A DNA stretch of 64,000 bases from Cyanophora paradoxa (taxonomy: Eukaryota; Glaucocystophyceae; Cyanophorales; Cyanophoraceae), in NCBI GenBank assembly GCA_004431415.1, contig QPMI01000494.1, positions 434,001 to 498,000 on the forward strand. The letters are read 5' to 3'. The notes under the pieces are model-generated. The model saw only the letters and a program-made list of their open reading frames with translations. It was not told the origin of the DNA and did not search any database. Below are positions 18,659 through 31,150 of this stretch, in pieces (position 1 is the first letter of the stretch; each line of letters starts with the position of its first letter). A program made the translations under genes and the position numbers.

Positions 18659-21600
18659 CAGCGACCGTGGCGGACGTCGCGGCGGCGGCGGCTGCAGCTG
18701 CGCATGGGACGGGACACGAGGTGGAGGCGACGATCGCGACGCAGGGCGCTCTGGTCGCGCGCGACTACATCCTTATGGTCGTCTTCATCCTGGGCTACGC
18801 GTGAGCCGCCCGCCCTCACCCCCCGCGTCAGAGCGGCGTCACGCGGCCGAGCGCGCCGCGCGTATACGTACGCATCACCTTTAGCTGACGGGTGCGCGTA
18901 CGCGCGTGCGCCAAGCGGCATCACGGTCGAGCACAACATCGGGATCAACAAGGGCACCACGTCGATCTTCCTCGCCGTCATCTGCTGGTCCGCGGCGCCG
19001 CCGGCGCGCGTCCGTCCGTCGCTCGGTCTCTCGTTCTGAGCTCGAGCCCCTTCTCGCGCACGCACAGGCTCATCATCTTCGTTAGTGCGCCGAACGCCGA
19101 GCTCGCGAACGAAGAGTTGCTCCACACGCTCTCGGTGCGCCCTCCGCAGCTCAGCCTAGTACCCCCCCCCCCTAGTACCCTAGCTGGCTGCGGGCTAGCG
19201 CCGACCCACCGTGGCCGATCCCAGGAAGTATCCTCGATCGTTTTCTTCCTCCTGGGAGCCGTCACCATCGTCGAGCTCATGGACGGCCACGGTGCGCCTG
19301 TACCCCGGGGCTTTGCCCCGCCCGCCCTCCCCGGTACCCCCCGGAACCTTCCCCCCCCCCCCGCGGCTCCCTGTTCGTCCCCGTCTCCCCTTCCCCTTCC
19401 GGCCGGCCGTCACCCGAGCTTCGCCTCCGCTTGGCCGGACGCCCCCCCGGCCGCTGACTGTACCCCTGACTCGCCGGCTTCGTTCGCAGGCGGCTTCCGC
19501 ATCATCAAACGCGTCATCCGCATCCGCTCCAAGCGCGGCCTCCTCTGGTGCCGTACCCCCCGCCGGCTTTCTCCCCCCTCGCCCCTCTTCCCCCTCCGAT
19601 GTGACGGGGGTACAGGTTCATCGCCTTGCTCACGTTCTTCGTGAGCGCCGTCCTGGATAACCTTACCACCACGATCGGGTACCTCCGAGCTTCTAGGATC
19701 ATCCTAAGCGCATCGCTCTTTACAGTGATTAACTAATAAATCAAATATAAGGATGATCTCGCTGCTGCGCAACCTGCTTCCGAACCGAGAGGACCGCCTG
19801 GTTTTCGGCGCTATCGTCGTCATCGCTGCGAACGGTGCGAGCGCGTTTGGAGCGAGATCAAGAGCTATGGAGGCGCTATCGATAAATTTATCATTTGTTT
19901 GCACACATGCAAGCTCGGACATGCGTGCGTTATCTTCAAATCGATATCTTGACTCGGGCGCCGCCCCCGTGCGCGCAGCGGGCGGGGCCTGGACCTGCAT
20001 CGGTGACGTCACGACGACCATGCTCTGGATCGGCAACCAGGTCACGGTGCGCTGCGCCCAGGACGCTGTACCCCCCTTTTCCACATGCTCACTGTACCCC
20101 CTCTCCCGCTCAGGTGACGGGACCCATGAAGGGCCTCCTGATACCCTCCCTGATCTCCCTCATTGTCACCCTACTTGCCCAGGTCCTTTCACGTACCCCC
20201 CCCCCCGGTCGCCGCTCCTCTGACCCTTTCTTTTTCTCTGACCCTCCCCGCCGCGCCCCGAAAGACGCCTTTCATCCACGGGACGGTGGCCGGCCCGAAG
20301 CGCTCCGACGAAGAAGATCTGGAGCACGAAGTGGAGCTTGAGGGGGGGCGGGAGAAGGGGGGACGGGGCCACTCGGGCGCCCTCGGTCTGAGCCCCGACC
20401 TCGCCTTCGCCAAGGACGACATCGCGGTGGGCCGGACTCAGATGAGGAGGTCGGCAAGCGCTCACCTGAACTGACTGGTGGGCGTTCACACGTCAGATCC
20501 GGAGGCCGGAGCCCCGCGGGAAGCAGGGCGCCGAGTCCCCGGCCTCCGTCCACGAGGACGCAGACGGTCCGTCTAAGCTCAGAGGTTTTACGCTCAGATT
20601 CAATCCGACCCGACCCGACCCGACCCGACCCGATCCGATCCGATCTGATCTGATCTGAGCAGAGGGCACCACGCCCCGCGGCCACTACGCACCCGTCGCT
20701 GCCGCGCCAGAGGTGGGACCGTACCCCCCGCCCGACGCCCCTAAGCCTCCCGCTCGACTGCATCCGACGCGCGCGCGCCCGCCTGTACCCCGCCCAGGCT
20801 GCGGACGCCGACGCTGGCGTCCTGGCCGGGGCCCCCTCGAACCCCCTCGACCGGACGGTGCGCGCGCGCGCGCCCCCCTGAGCCTTTCTTCCCGAGAGCT
20901 TCTTCGACGACGCGGCCTCACCAAGTTTACTGAAGTCTTAAGAGGAACATTACTTAGTGTTCTCACCAAGCTTAAGACCTTCTGCTTCATCTTGTCCGAG
21001 ATCTTACTTCTTTCCGCTTCCTTCGGCTTCGCCCCAGAAGATGTCCGGGACGGACCTGGAGGCGGGGACGCTGGCCCCCCTGCAGGACCCGGGGCCGCAC
21101 CCCTTGGACGCCCAGAGGTGCCCCGCTCCGCCCCGCCCCGCCCCGCTGAGCTTGCTAAGATAAATCTAAGAAAGAAATCTAGGCGCGCGTCGGGCGCTCC
21201 TATCCTTGAGACTGGAATCCTGACCCCCGCCCGCCCTCGCCCCCCGGGCCCCCGCAGCACGCTGGGGGGCCTAGGGCCTAGATTAGACTCTCTTAGATTA
21301 GGCCTAGGACTTTTAGCTCCTAGCCCAAGGAGCCATTGCGAGCCGTCCCTTCCTACCCCCGCAGCACGGCAAGCCAAGGGCCTAGATAAGCCTCGCGTGG
21401 GCTAGATTACGTGGGCGCAGCAACGTGTCTAGAATCTTTTCTGAGCCCCGCTCCGCCCCCCCGCAGCACGCTGGCGGGCCTAGGGCCTAGATTAGGCTCT
21501 CAATTAGGGCCTAGACCCCTTAGGCTAGCTCCTAGCCCTGACGTGCCGCCCCTTCCTTCTCCCGCAACACGCTAGCATGAAAAGCGTCGGGCGCTCCCAT

Positions 21601-24600
21601 CATCCTTGAGCTATTCTTGAGACTAGAATCTTTTCTGAGCCCCTCCCTTCCCCCGCAGCACGCTGGCGGGCCTGCCGGCGGAGGAGAAAGCTCAGCTGGA
21701 GGCCCACGGGCGCCTCGTCCTCGCCGTCGGGATCGGCGCCCTCCTCTTCGTCCCCATCCTCAAGGTCCGCCCGCCCCGAGATTATTGTTCTTTACATAAG
21801 GTCGAAGCTATGTTATCCTACAGCTCCTCCTCCTTAGAGGGAGTCCGCTACTAGTCGTCCGCACCCGCCCCCGCCCGCCCCGAGATTATCCGCCCGCCCC
21901 CGCCCGCCCTGAGATTATATATATAATTATTACTCTAAAAGGTCGAAGCTAGTTAGTGGCTTTGGCTACTAGTCCGCTACTAGTCGTCCGCGCCGAGAAG
22001 TTAGTTAGTTAGCTTACAGTTAGCTTCTCCCTCCCCCTCCTCCTGTTCTTCTTCTTTTTGGCTTTGGCTCCTTCTCAGGACCGCCCTTCCCCTTCCGCAG
22101 ATCGTGACGCACCTGCCGCCCTTCATGGGCATCCTCCTCGGCCTCGCCGCCATGTGGCTCATCACCGACAAGGTCCGAGGCTTCGCCCCGCCTCGATGCT
22201 GGCTTGCCGAAGCTTGCCAGCTAGCTTTGGCTTGGAAAGCTAGCTTAGCCAAATGACGTCTCGAAGCTAGCTAGCTCTGGCTAATTATCCCCTCCCGATA
22301 AGATCCCCGCCCGATTAGATCCCAAGGATCCCGGGGCGAGCCTAGGTCCGCCCGATTAGAATCAACCAAGCTCGTCGTAGCGAAGCGAGCGAAGCAAAAG
22401 AGGTGGTGGATAGCTATCTATGGCTGGTCTCGCCTCCCCTCGCCCCGCCTGAGCTAAAGCCTCTTAGACGGGCGAGTGGCGTCTCTTATAATGAGCTGCC
22501 GCTTGCTCGCCCGCGCCGTCCCGCTCGAGCTGACCGGCGCGGACCGGATCCGGCGCGAGCGCAGGCCCACGAGAAGCAGGGCCGCCACAACCTCCGGTAT
22601 CCCCCCTCCCCCCCCCCCCCCCCGCCCCCGCCCGGCACAGCTCCCCAGGACCTGACCCCCCCGCCCTCCTGCCCGCCCAGGATGCCGCACGCTCTCTCGC
22701 GGATCGACATCACTTCCATCCTCTTCTTCCTCGGCATCCTCCTTGCCGTCAGGCGAGTTGATCTAAGTTCTTAAGATCGCCTCGGCATGTTCCTGGGCCA
22801 TGGCCCTTGTTGTTGATCAAAGTTCTTAAGATCCATTTAGATATAGATAGTTATACCTCCATTTTTTCTTCCTCGGCATCCTCCTCGCCGTTAGGCAAGC
22901 CATGATCTAGAAGCTCCACCTCTAGGGCCCTATGCCCTATGATCTATGATCCTGGACCTTGGCTATGTCTCTAGCTCCGTTCTCTTCTTCCTTGGCGCTC
23001 TGCTCGCCGACAGGCAAGCGCGCGAGCCAGGCGGCCAGCCGGCCAGATCTTAAGGTCCTAGCTCCTAGCTCCTAGCCTGGTCCTTTGCTGACTAGCTCTG
23101 TCCTCTTCTTCCGGCGTCATATATATATATATATATCTACCTGTAGCTACCTATCTATCATTAGATGCAGCTCTTAGTCTCCGAACTCTTCTCTTCGTTG
23201 CCTCCTCTTCTCTTCTCCGAACTCTCCCGGCTGCCGGGTCTGATCGCGGCTGACGGGGAGTGCCCGCGCAGCACGCTCTCCGTGTCGGGCCTCCTGAAGA
23301 AACTCGCAGTCCTGCTCAACAACGTGCGCCCGAATCCGAGCGGAGCGGAGCTAGATATACATGTATATATAGCTGAGCCAGTGCCAAAGCACAAGTAAAT
23401 TTAACTAGAGCTAGGCTAATTAATCTGAGCTTCGGTAGCGAAGGCTCAGTTTGCTTTTAGCTCCGACCGCTTCTAGCTCTATCGCCTGCTAGGCTAATCC
23501 GATGATCCGCGCTGCAGTGATTCGCCTTTCCTCAGCTGACTTCGTTCGCAGAGCGTCAAGTCGTCTGAGGTCATCACGCTCCTCATTGTGCGTCAGTCGC
23601 TCTCTTTCTTTCCTCCGCTTCCGAGGCTTAAGTTGCAATCGGTCTAGCTATAGCTTCTTCGATTCTTAAGCTTCTTCTTAAGCTTCTTCTTAAGCTCCTT
23701 CTTAAGCTTCTTCTTAAGCTTCTTCTAGTTAGCTTCCAGAGAGAAGTCGTCTGAGGTCATCGCGCTCCTCATCGTGCGCCGCTCTCTCCCCTCCGCTTAA
23801 GTTGCAATCGGTCTAGCCAAAAGCGTGGACGGCCGAACGGGGCGGGGCGGGGCGAGTTGGCTTCAGTCAGCTCTTAGCGCTTCTTCGTCTTCCGTATGAC
23901 TCCCAGAGGGAGTCTTCCTCGCCCCCCCCCCCCCCCTCTTCCTCCTTCCCCCCCCTTCCCCCCCCTCTTTTTCCTCCCCTCTTCTTGACGGAGCCGCCTT
24001 GCCCCCCCCCCCCTTCTTCCTCCCCGCAGGGCCTCCTCTCGGCGGTCGTCGACAACGTCCCCTGGTCCGCTCCCCCCCCCCTCCCCCCCCCCCCCCCCCG
24101 CCTTTAGCTAATTACAAGCCAACCTAGGGCCTCGCCCCGTCCCCGGCCCCGCCCCGCCCCGCCCCGCCCCGGCCCGGCCGTGCTCTATAGGGCGGCTAGG
24201 GGACTAGCCGTCCATTTCGCCCCTTCCTCGCCGCGCCCTTCCCTTAATTTGATCGTCGGCGCTGAGCGGCGCCCCGGCCGGGCCGGGCCGCAGGTGGCGG
24301 CGGCGATGCAGATGTACAATTTGACGCCCACGGCGAACGGCGATCCGTTCTACCCCCAGGACAGTCCCTTCTGGCTTCTCCTCGGTGCGCAAAGGACGAC
24401 AGCAAACAAAGCAAAGCAAACTTCAGATCATATAATCAGAGCCAATTGGCGCTGGCGGGATTAGAGACGAGTCATATAAGAGAAAGATAAAAGCAACAGA
24501 CAACGGGGGAACAGAGCTAAGCAGATGAGGCTGTATCACAAGAAGATCAGACGAGCCAGCTCGGCTCTCGGATCCGATCCGAATTTGACTCGTCCGGGAT

Positions 24601-25345
24601 CGCAGCGTACTGCGCGGGGACGGGCGGCTCGATCCTCATCATCGGGAGCGCCGCCGGCGTCGCCTTCATGGGCCTCGAGAAAGTGGTCCGCGATCACACA
24701 TACCACATCATAACATAACACAAGATAACCGGCGATCCTTATGTTCCAATAAAAGGACCGGCGAACAATACATAAGGATCGGCGAACGGGATCGATTGGT
24801 TCTCATAGGGCTTTAGAAGAAAGTGGTGGAGAAAGTGGCTCATAGGCCTTCATGGGCCTGGAAAAAGTGGTGAGGCACTCTATAAGCTTAAGGATCTTTT
24901 AAGGATTCTATAACTCTAAAGTGGCGAGGCCTCGAATGTTTTTGGGACCGGCGTGGGGAAACCACATAAAGATCGGCGACGGCGAACGGGATCAGTGGGT
25001 CCTCTAGCCCCGCAGGGCCTCTAGAAGATGGTCCTCTAGCAAGGCCGAATACATCTATATATATATATAAACCACATAACTCTACAAGGATCGGCGAGCG
25101 GGATCCGTTGTTTCTTTTAGGGTTTTCAAGTCGGCCCTCTAGTCTTGCAGGGCCGCCGGGCCTAGAGAAAATATCTCTCTCAAAAGCACTTTTCCCTTTT
25201 TTCCTTTTTTTCCCTCACGAAGCGGTTTCTTGCGCAGAACTTTTTCTGGTACATGAAGCGGATCGCCCCCGTGGCGCTGGTGGGGTACCTCGCCGGATTC
25301 GCCTGGTTCATCGTCCAGATGAAGATCCCGGGCTGGGTCGCTTAG
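18659..25345 (+). CDS. nhaD: NhaD-type Na+/H+ antiporter, 21 exons visible
   Basis: Exons in consistent phase: 18659-18800, 18916-18987, 19068-19134, 19225-19291, 19490-19547, 19616-19678, 19752-19834, 19979-20046, 20114-20182, 20265-20426, 21038-21117, 21659-21764, 22101-22172, 22565-22596, 22681-22752, 23272-23323, 23552-23587, about 24030-24064, 24294-24384, 24606-24685 and 25238-25345 (TAG). Together about 535 residues. Diagnostic NhaD family motifs are present: VEHNIGINK, FFLLGAVTIVELMD, VLDNLTTT, GGAWTCIGDVTTTMLWIG, THLPPFMG, LFFLGILLAV, SAVVDNV, YCAGTGGSILIIGSAAGV and WYMKRIAPVALVGYLAG. The product is a polytopic membrane exchanger, in algae and plants usually plastid-targeted. The first exon with the start codon is not identified. 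The intron after 22752 uses a GC donor. The junction near 24064 is not resolved. Confidence 0.88.
21250..21666 (+). repeat. Tandem copies of an intron-exon junction (decoy 3' splice sites)
   Basis: The acceptor of the exon at 21659 (CCCCGCAGCACGCTGG) recurs upstream around 21252 and 21460, followed by GGGCCTAGGGCCTAGATTAG instead of the coding continuation. Shorter versions lie near 21360 and 21565. Surrounding TAGAATC..TTTCTGAGCCCC is duplicated too, with a period near 200 bp. Confidence 0.75.
22715..23020 (+). repeat. Copies of an exon-donor junction inside an intron
   Basis: The end of exon 22681-22752 (CTTCTTCCTCGGCATCCTCC..GCCGTCAG then GC donor) recurs at about 22865-22897 and again, more diverged, at about 22980-23014. 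Each copy ends in AG followed by a GCAAGC donor-like sequence. Confidence 0.75.
23545..23780 (+). repeat. Duplicated small exon with flanks
   Basis: The 36-bp exon 23552-23587 and its donor reappear at about 23738-23774 (AAGTCGTCTGAGGTCATCGC). Both are followed by TTAAGTTGCAATCGGTCTAG. The second copy has lost one base near its start, so it is probably not used. An AGCTTCTTCTTA-type microsatellite lies between them. Confidence 0.7.
24660..25135 (+). repeat. Degenerate copies of exon end and tandem intron repeats
   Basis: The exon end CTTCATGGGCCTCGAGAAAGTGGT (24664-24687) recurs as CTTCATGGGCCTGGAAAAAG at about 24848. AGGATCGGCGAACGGGAT-like units recur near 24775, 24968 and 25088. This intron has grown by tandem duplication. 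Confidence 0.6.
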
Positions 25346-26943
25346 GCCCCGGATCCGGAACTTTGTATGGCCAGGCCTTTGTAGGGTCGGCCAGGAGCTA
25401 TATATGGCCAGGCCGGGCCAGGAGCAGGAGGCCCCACCCACCCGGCTGGCCTGCACGGCCCCTTCCCTTCCTTCCCCCCGCTTCCTGCCCCGTCTTCCAA
25501 GCCCCCCTCTCTTCCCATCTTCCGGGGTAGGGCCCAATTTCCGGTCCTGCTGCATCATAATAATATTAATATTCCCGCTTGCGATCTAGCTAGCTAGCTA
25601 GCTAGCTACCTAGCTAGCCTAGCGTTGTAGACGCAGCTGCGCCCTTGCTTCCCCAAGCCTTTTTGCGGTCTTTTTGCGGTCTTAGTTTCAATTCCGGACG
25701 TCGGCCTCGGCGAATTCGAGCTCAGTTCCTTCCGTAAACTCATCCAAGTCGAGTTGTCGGCGTTTGATTTGCTTCAGCGCGCAAGCTTGTTTCATTCGGG
25801 TGATATTGATCAGATGAGATGTGTACGTTTTTGCTTCTCAAAAGTTTCCGCCTGACGTCAACCATCATATGCATGGCGTGCATATCGCCATACGTGAACC
25901 ATCATGGCGTGGATATCCAATTGCAGTATATGTATAGCTATAGCTGGCTCGCTGTACATGTATAACGTTAACAATAGCTGGATGTCGGGTAGTAATATTA
26001 ATTGCGCGTTTTGCTTCAAGGCTTCTGCGGTGTCTGCTGGTCCTTCTAGATGTAGCGGCGGGATCCAACTCCGGAAAATTTGATCTTGATCACATGAACC
26101 CTTGAAGCTGGAAGCTGCGTGGGGATCCCCGGATCCGGAGGAGGACTTGTGCATTCGCAGGCATAGGTTGCGCCCCAGGCCTGCACCGCTGCAGGCCCTA
26201 ACCGCTGACGGCCGCGGCCTCGGTGCGCTTTTTTATGCATCTGTCTCCCCACCCCAGAGGTGCCCCCAGCGCTCGCGATCGGCTGCCCACCGGTACCTTC
26301 CCACCCCTCCCTCCCTCTCCGCTCCCCCCAACCCGCCGCTCCTACCCCGCGGGCCCCGCTCAGCCCCACCGTAGGAATAAACGCTGATCAGGAATGACTC
26401 TTTCGGTACAAAGAATTACGTATACGTATAGGTGAGCTTGCAATTGATCGAGATCTGAAGCGCAATGCTAAAAACTAATAGAGCTCAAAATTAGCTAGAT
26501 TCAGATCGATATCTAGATCACGTAGAAAAAAGCACTAAATTGATCGACGCAGCTTGCAATCGGCCGCGGGCAGGTCAGAAGAACTCGTGAACGCATGCGT
26601 AAGTATTCAGCTTTCCGATTCTCTACATACGCAACATTATATATGTGATGAAAGAAGAAACAAAGAGGTGAAGATCGACTAACGCGTCGGACGCGTCAAT
26701 CGACGTCAGCGATAAATATCTAATTCGCAAAGCTCTGCATACATGAAAAAGCGCTAAAGAGGGATCGGAGTGAAGCAGCCTGGCAGGCTGAACAAATGGC
26801 ATGGCAGACAATTGAAGCAAGCACAAGCTCAAAGTGAAGCTCTGTAGAAAGGGAGATCTAGAGTACACATGATCCTGAACTACTGGGAAAAGAGGCTTAT
26901 ACACCCGAAAAAGCTGAGAACTCGAAAATGAACGGAAGGAAAA
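25346..26943. other. Intergenic, no gene seen
   Basis: Contains a CTAG/AGCT tandem run (about 25586-25622), a pyrimidine-rich stretch (25440-25520) and AT-rich sequence with many short palindromes. No convincing exon or RNA gene was found on either strand. Confidence 0.4.
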
Positions 26944-28693
26944 TTAGATGAAGGCGGAGGACATCCAGTCCTCGTCGGTCTCCCCGACCATGCCGAGCTC
27001 CGCGTCGCTCGCGTCCGAGTCGATCGCCATGGCCAGGCGGCAGGACCCGGCGCCCGAGCAGACGAACTCGTCGAAACCGAGGCCGGCGCCGTTGGGGCCC
27101 GAGGCGCCCGCGAGGGCCGAGCCGATCGCACAGACGGCAGTGGCGTCGTCGTCGCTCACGCGCTGCAGTATCGAAATGAAGATTGGCGTCAGCCCTCGCC
27201 ACAAGATTGTATTCATGATGCTTTCTAATAAATTTAAAGAATAGCGCACGTCCGCGTCGTCCAGCACGTAATCGAGGTGGCGAGAGGCGAGGTAGGAGGG
27301 GCCGGCCGGCGCCGCCTCGTCCGACGGGTCCTCCGAGTCCTGCGGCGCCATCCGCCCGGCGGTCGGACAGATATTCATGGACGCGTAACCTTCAGTTAAA
27401 GCTGCCTTCGAACAGGTGTTTATGGCCTCTTACTAAGTTAGAAGAACGTATAAATCAAGTTATCGTGGAAGCGCAAGCTCGAGGCTCGAGCCTCAGTCTA
27501 AAGCACTCCTATTGCAGAGAACATGGTTTGTGGCTGCTGACCTCGTGCTCGGGATCGACGAAGTAGACGGCCCTCCGAGCGAGTCCCACCTCGTCGTCGC
27601 TGGGCGAGGCGGCCATTTGCACGCGCGTCGCCGTCCCAGAGAGCGGCGACAGCGAATCGTCCTCGTCCTGCACGCATGCGTGGCGCGCGCACACACAAGA
27701 ACAGTCAACGTTATATTTGAAGGTTCATTTCGGGAAGGGCATGCATGTGTAATGCACCTCAGGGTCCACGAACATAACGTTGCGGCGGGGCGCCACGTCA
27801 TCCTCATCCTACGCACAACGAAGGACGATGAGAAACGTTTCATGATCATGCATATGCATGGATTTCGCAGTTGCGAAGGGCGTGCCGCAGTGCGCAGTGC
27901 ACGTGCGTATATACTATATATGATTATTATAAGCGCATGCGCATGCGCGCACCTGATTGTTCACATACACAACGTTCCTGCTGCTGGCAGCCACGTCGAC
28001 GTCTTCGTCATCCTACGCACGGACCGGGACAGCGATGATCAATTATATATATATCATTCAAACGCATACATATACACGGTTCGAGGTAGAACTTGGAAGG
28101 CGAAATGAAAGGCGAGCGTATTCGCACCTCGGAATCCACATACACGACGTTGCGGCGGGGCGCCAAGTCGGCGTCGGAGTCCTCGGCGACGCAACTGACG
28201 TCGCGCCTAACAACGAGGCCGATCTCGTCGTCTCCCTGCGCGTCCTGCGGCCGCGCCGCGCGTGAGCGTTTCAGACCCGATCCGCGCAAGCCAAGCTGAG
28301 GCCTAGGTCGCGATTGGAATGGCCGGCCGCGGGCCCGCCGCGCCGCCCCACATTCAAATTCAGGCGCAGGGGCGAACCTCCACATCCGACTCGGGCTCCA
28401 CGAAGAGAGCCTTGCGCCGCACGACTCCGTCGTCACCCATGCCCTGCGCGCACGCGCACGCGAAATGCGAACACTAACGTCAGATTGCGCATTCACGTCG
28501 TCGACGGGCGCGGCCGCGGGTGGCGATGGACGCGGGGATTGTGCGTGCGCACCCCCCAGCCGGAAGCGCGCGCGACGGTGGACGTCTCGGAGGAGGAGCT
28601 CGCCCCCGGGCTCCAGTTCGCGAGAAAGTCGAAGCCGAGGGCGATGGCCGAGAGCATGTTGGCGGCATCGACGGGGATGAACGAGTGCGCCAT
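26944..28693 (-). CDS. Acidic repeat protein encoded by eight phase-0 exons
   Basis: Start ATG at 28691-28693. Exons 28553-28693, 28378-28443, 28128-28235, 27953-28012, 27758-27808, 27542-27667, 27250-27339 and 26944-27162 (TAA) are all multiples of three with phase-0 GT-AG junctions, giving 286 residues. The first exon starts MAHSFIPVDAANML. Internal exons repeat a unit of the form DEDD..APRRNVMFVDPE (17-42 residues), for example LAPRRNVVYVDSE and VRRKALFVEPESD. This shows growth by exon duplication. The last exon is Gly/Ala- and Asp-rich. Donors are mostly GTGCG and acceptors GCGCAG-like. No known domain; the regular spacing suggests a short linear-motif repeat for binding or phosphorylation. 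Confidence 0.7.
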
Positions 28694-28839
28694 TGATATT
28701 GCGGGAGACTTCGATGTCGATCTGGAGCTGCAGCTGGATCGCCGAGTCGGAGCTGAGCGCTTTCAAAGTTCGGGAATCGAGAAGGGCCGTGTCGGGGGAC
28801 CCCGGACTCGGGGCTCGCTAACTTCGGAGCTGCCTTAAG

Positions 28840-29290
28840 CTTGAGCTGCAACGTTAACGCCGAACGCGCTGGACACTCTGCGGCACTGCGGCAGCCTGCC
28901 AGGCTGATGCAGGCCCCGCCGGGCCGGGTCCGCCGAGGCCTGCACTGGCCCTGCAGGCCCGCCGCGGCGCAGCCTGGCAGACCCGCACTGCCCCGGGTCA
29001 CTGACTCAGTGACTCACTGGCAGTCACTGGCACTCACTGGCACAGTCTGGCAGTCACTGCCCCGCAGCCTCAGCCACTGGAACTCTGCCAGGCTGGAACA
29101 GCCTCACAGGCCCCGACTCCCCGAGTCCTCTGACTCTGCCGCAGTGCAGGGCCACTGCAGGCTGCCAGGCCCTGAGGCTCAGCGGCTGTGCAGGCTCACA
29201 GTGCAGCCTCTCAGCGGCGAGACTCAGCCTGCCTCTGCTGCCTGAGCCATCATCTCAGCCATGCAGGCCATCAGCCTCCCCTCCCGTTCA
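28840..29290. repeat. CAGTCACTGG / GCAGGC low-complexity region
   Basis: Dense recurrence of CACTGGCAGTCACTGG, TGACTCAGTGACTC and GCCAGGCTG-like words gives a locally palindromic, satellite-like stretch. No gene seen. Confidence 0.5.
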
Positions 29291-29377
29291 ATTGATTGGT
29301 CATACTATGATAGTACCTGCTAGCCCTAGTAGCCTAGTAGGGCCAAGATGTACCTGCCACTGGCTGCCAGGCTGCTA

Positions 29378-29654
29378 TACTGGAGAAGTTCCATGCGAAC
29401 TGGTTAATTTAGTACTGGAAAATAATTAGTATTTCACCAAAACTGCCACTTTAGCAGCTGGTAAATCTTTGGTAGGTCAGTCTTGCTGAGTCTTCGCAGG
29501 GCTTTTATATGGCGGAGGCGGGGCCAACTACCCCTAAGAATTCTCGGCTTTAGCAGGCGGGAAATATTTAGTAGATCGCCCAAAAACTTTTTAGTACTAT
29601 AAATATGCAGCCCACTAAACAGTATAAACATTTCTAGCTCTCCAGACTCCAGTA
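29378..29654. mobile_element. MITE-like dispersed repeat, copy 1
   Basis: A 277-bp unit with 8-bp terminal inverted repeats TACTGGAG/CTCCAGTA. The interior is about 80 percent alike by eye to 32393-32655 (shared GGTTAATTTAGTAC, AAAACTGCCACTTTAGC, ACTATAAATATGCAGCCCAC). No coding capacity. Target duplication not clear. Confidence 0.7.
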
Positions 29655-30011
29655 AGTCAGCAGCTGGCCTTTTATCCTTTTTTGTGTCTTTTAGGTCACG
29701 ATTGATTTTCATCAGACAGGCTCCGACTTGCCGCCGAGTTGCAATTGGCGGGCAAATGGGGTACCGCCGGGCCATTGAATTCGAAGCAATTTGCAATTGA
29801 AGCATGGGGCGGCATTGGGGGAATTTGGGCCCAATTTTGGGGCCATTGGCGGCGGGATGATGGGCCGCATGATGCCCGCATCATCAGGCCCGCATGGCCC
29901 AGTGGGCCCGCATGTTACTAGTACTACTACGCTTGTAATTTGCTAATTGCAATTGGGCCCGCCGTGGCCGCGCGCCGCGCGCGCGCGGGCGCGCGGCGCG
30001 CGGCCGTTGCC

Positions 30012-30062
30012 CAGAGGCCAAATTCGGCAATTTCAAGCATCGGCAATGTTGCTGGGGGTAGG
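30012..30062 (+). repeat. Inverted repeat arm (pairs with 31705-31757)
   Basis: The sequence AGCATCGGCAATGTTGCTGG and its flanks appear reverse-complemented at 31705-31757 with few differences, separated by about 1.65 kb. Confidence 0.6.
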
Positions 30063-30394
30063 CACTTTCTTGGGTCGCCATACAGCGAACGTCGATTTTT
30101 AATTTTACTACCTACGGGGGGTTCGCCCATCCGTAGTCGACGTTTATATATAATTAGGGCGAATTAAGCCGTCCTACAAGTTGCAATTGCCGGCAAGTCG
30201 GCGGCAACATGGCCGAAAGGTACTTACGAGCCTCTTTGCGCATTTGTGATTCAAATCGTGATCGTGATTCGTTTTTTGTGAGTGAGTTTTGATGAGTTTT
30301 TTCAGTTTTGATTTTTTCTGGTTTGAAGCCGTTTGAATATTCAAATTTTGAACGTTTCGAGCCCGTGCGCTCTGACGTCGACGTTTTGGGCAGT

Positions 30395-30540
30395 GAAACG
30401 CCGTCGGCGCCGCGGCCCGCGGGCCGCGGCGCCGAAGGCGCCCGCGCGCCGCGGCGCGCGTCGCGCGCGGCGGCCCGCCGGCGCCGGGCGCCCGCGGCCG
30501 GCGCCGGCGCGCCGCCGGGCCGCCGGCGGCGCGCACCAAC
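30395..30540. repeat. GC-only palindromic island
   Basis: Nearly pure G/C sequence of nested palindromes (GCGGCCCGCGGGCCGC, GGCGCCGGGCGCC) able to form strong hairpins. Similar islands occur near 29960-30005, 32210-32340 and 32670-32760. Confidence 0.6.
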
Positions 30541-30884
30541 TTCAAAACTCGTCGGGTTCGATCGAATGGGTTCGATACTATTCGGTTCGATACTCACCCG
30601 GGACTCGGGGCCGGGCCGGGAGACTGGCGGGAGTCACCCCTACCAACTTGCAAATTAAGTTGCAAGTTGCTACCAACTTCAAGCTGGCAACTTGGTAGTA
30701 GCTATATATATAGTTGCCACTGCCAACTTGCCAGTTTTCAACTTGCCAGTTTTGCCACTGCATGCCGCATGCGCACTGACAGCACTGTGACTGCCGCAGT
30801 GCAGCACTGCTTCGCGCTTGCCAGTTACTTCAAGTCTTCAACTCGTACTGTTGCCACACGAATTGCTAGCTATAGCCTACAGGC

Positions 30885-31150
30885 TACCGTGTAATACTTA
30901 ATTACCGCGCTGACATAACTACTGCGCTACCATATTACTGCGCTCTAAATTTTTAGAACGCAGTAATTTGGAAGCGCAGTAAAGCGCGCGCGCCCGCGGG
31001 CCGCGGCCTACCGCAGACTACCGCGTCAATACCCAGGACCGGCGCAGAATGTTTAGAACGCAGTAATTTGGTAGCGCAGTAAAGCGCCTACCGGCGCAGA
31101 AATTTTAGAACGCAGTAATTTGTGGCGCAGTAAATAAGTGTTACACGGTA
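30885..31150. mobile_element. Small inverted-repeat element (TACCGTGTAA ends), copy 1
   Basis: The 266-bp element starts TACCGTGTAATACTTA and ends with the near reverse complement TAAGTGTTACACGGTA. Inside, the word TTTTAGAACGCAGTAATTTG is repeated about three times. There is no coding capacity. A related 3' portion lies at 44030-44140. Confidence 0.6.

Noticed and set aside
25586-25622. Telomere-like or satellite repeat
   Set aside because: It is a short CTAG/AGCT microsatellite only.
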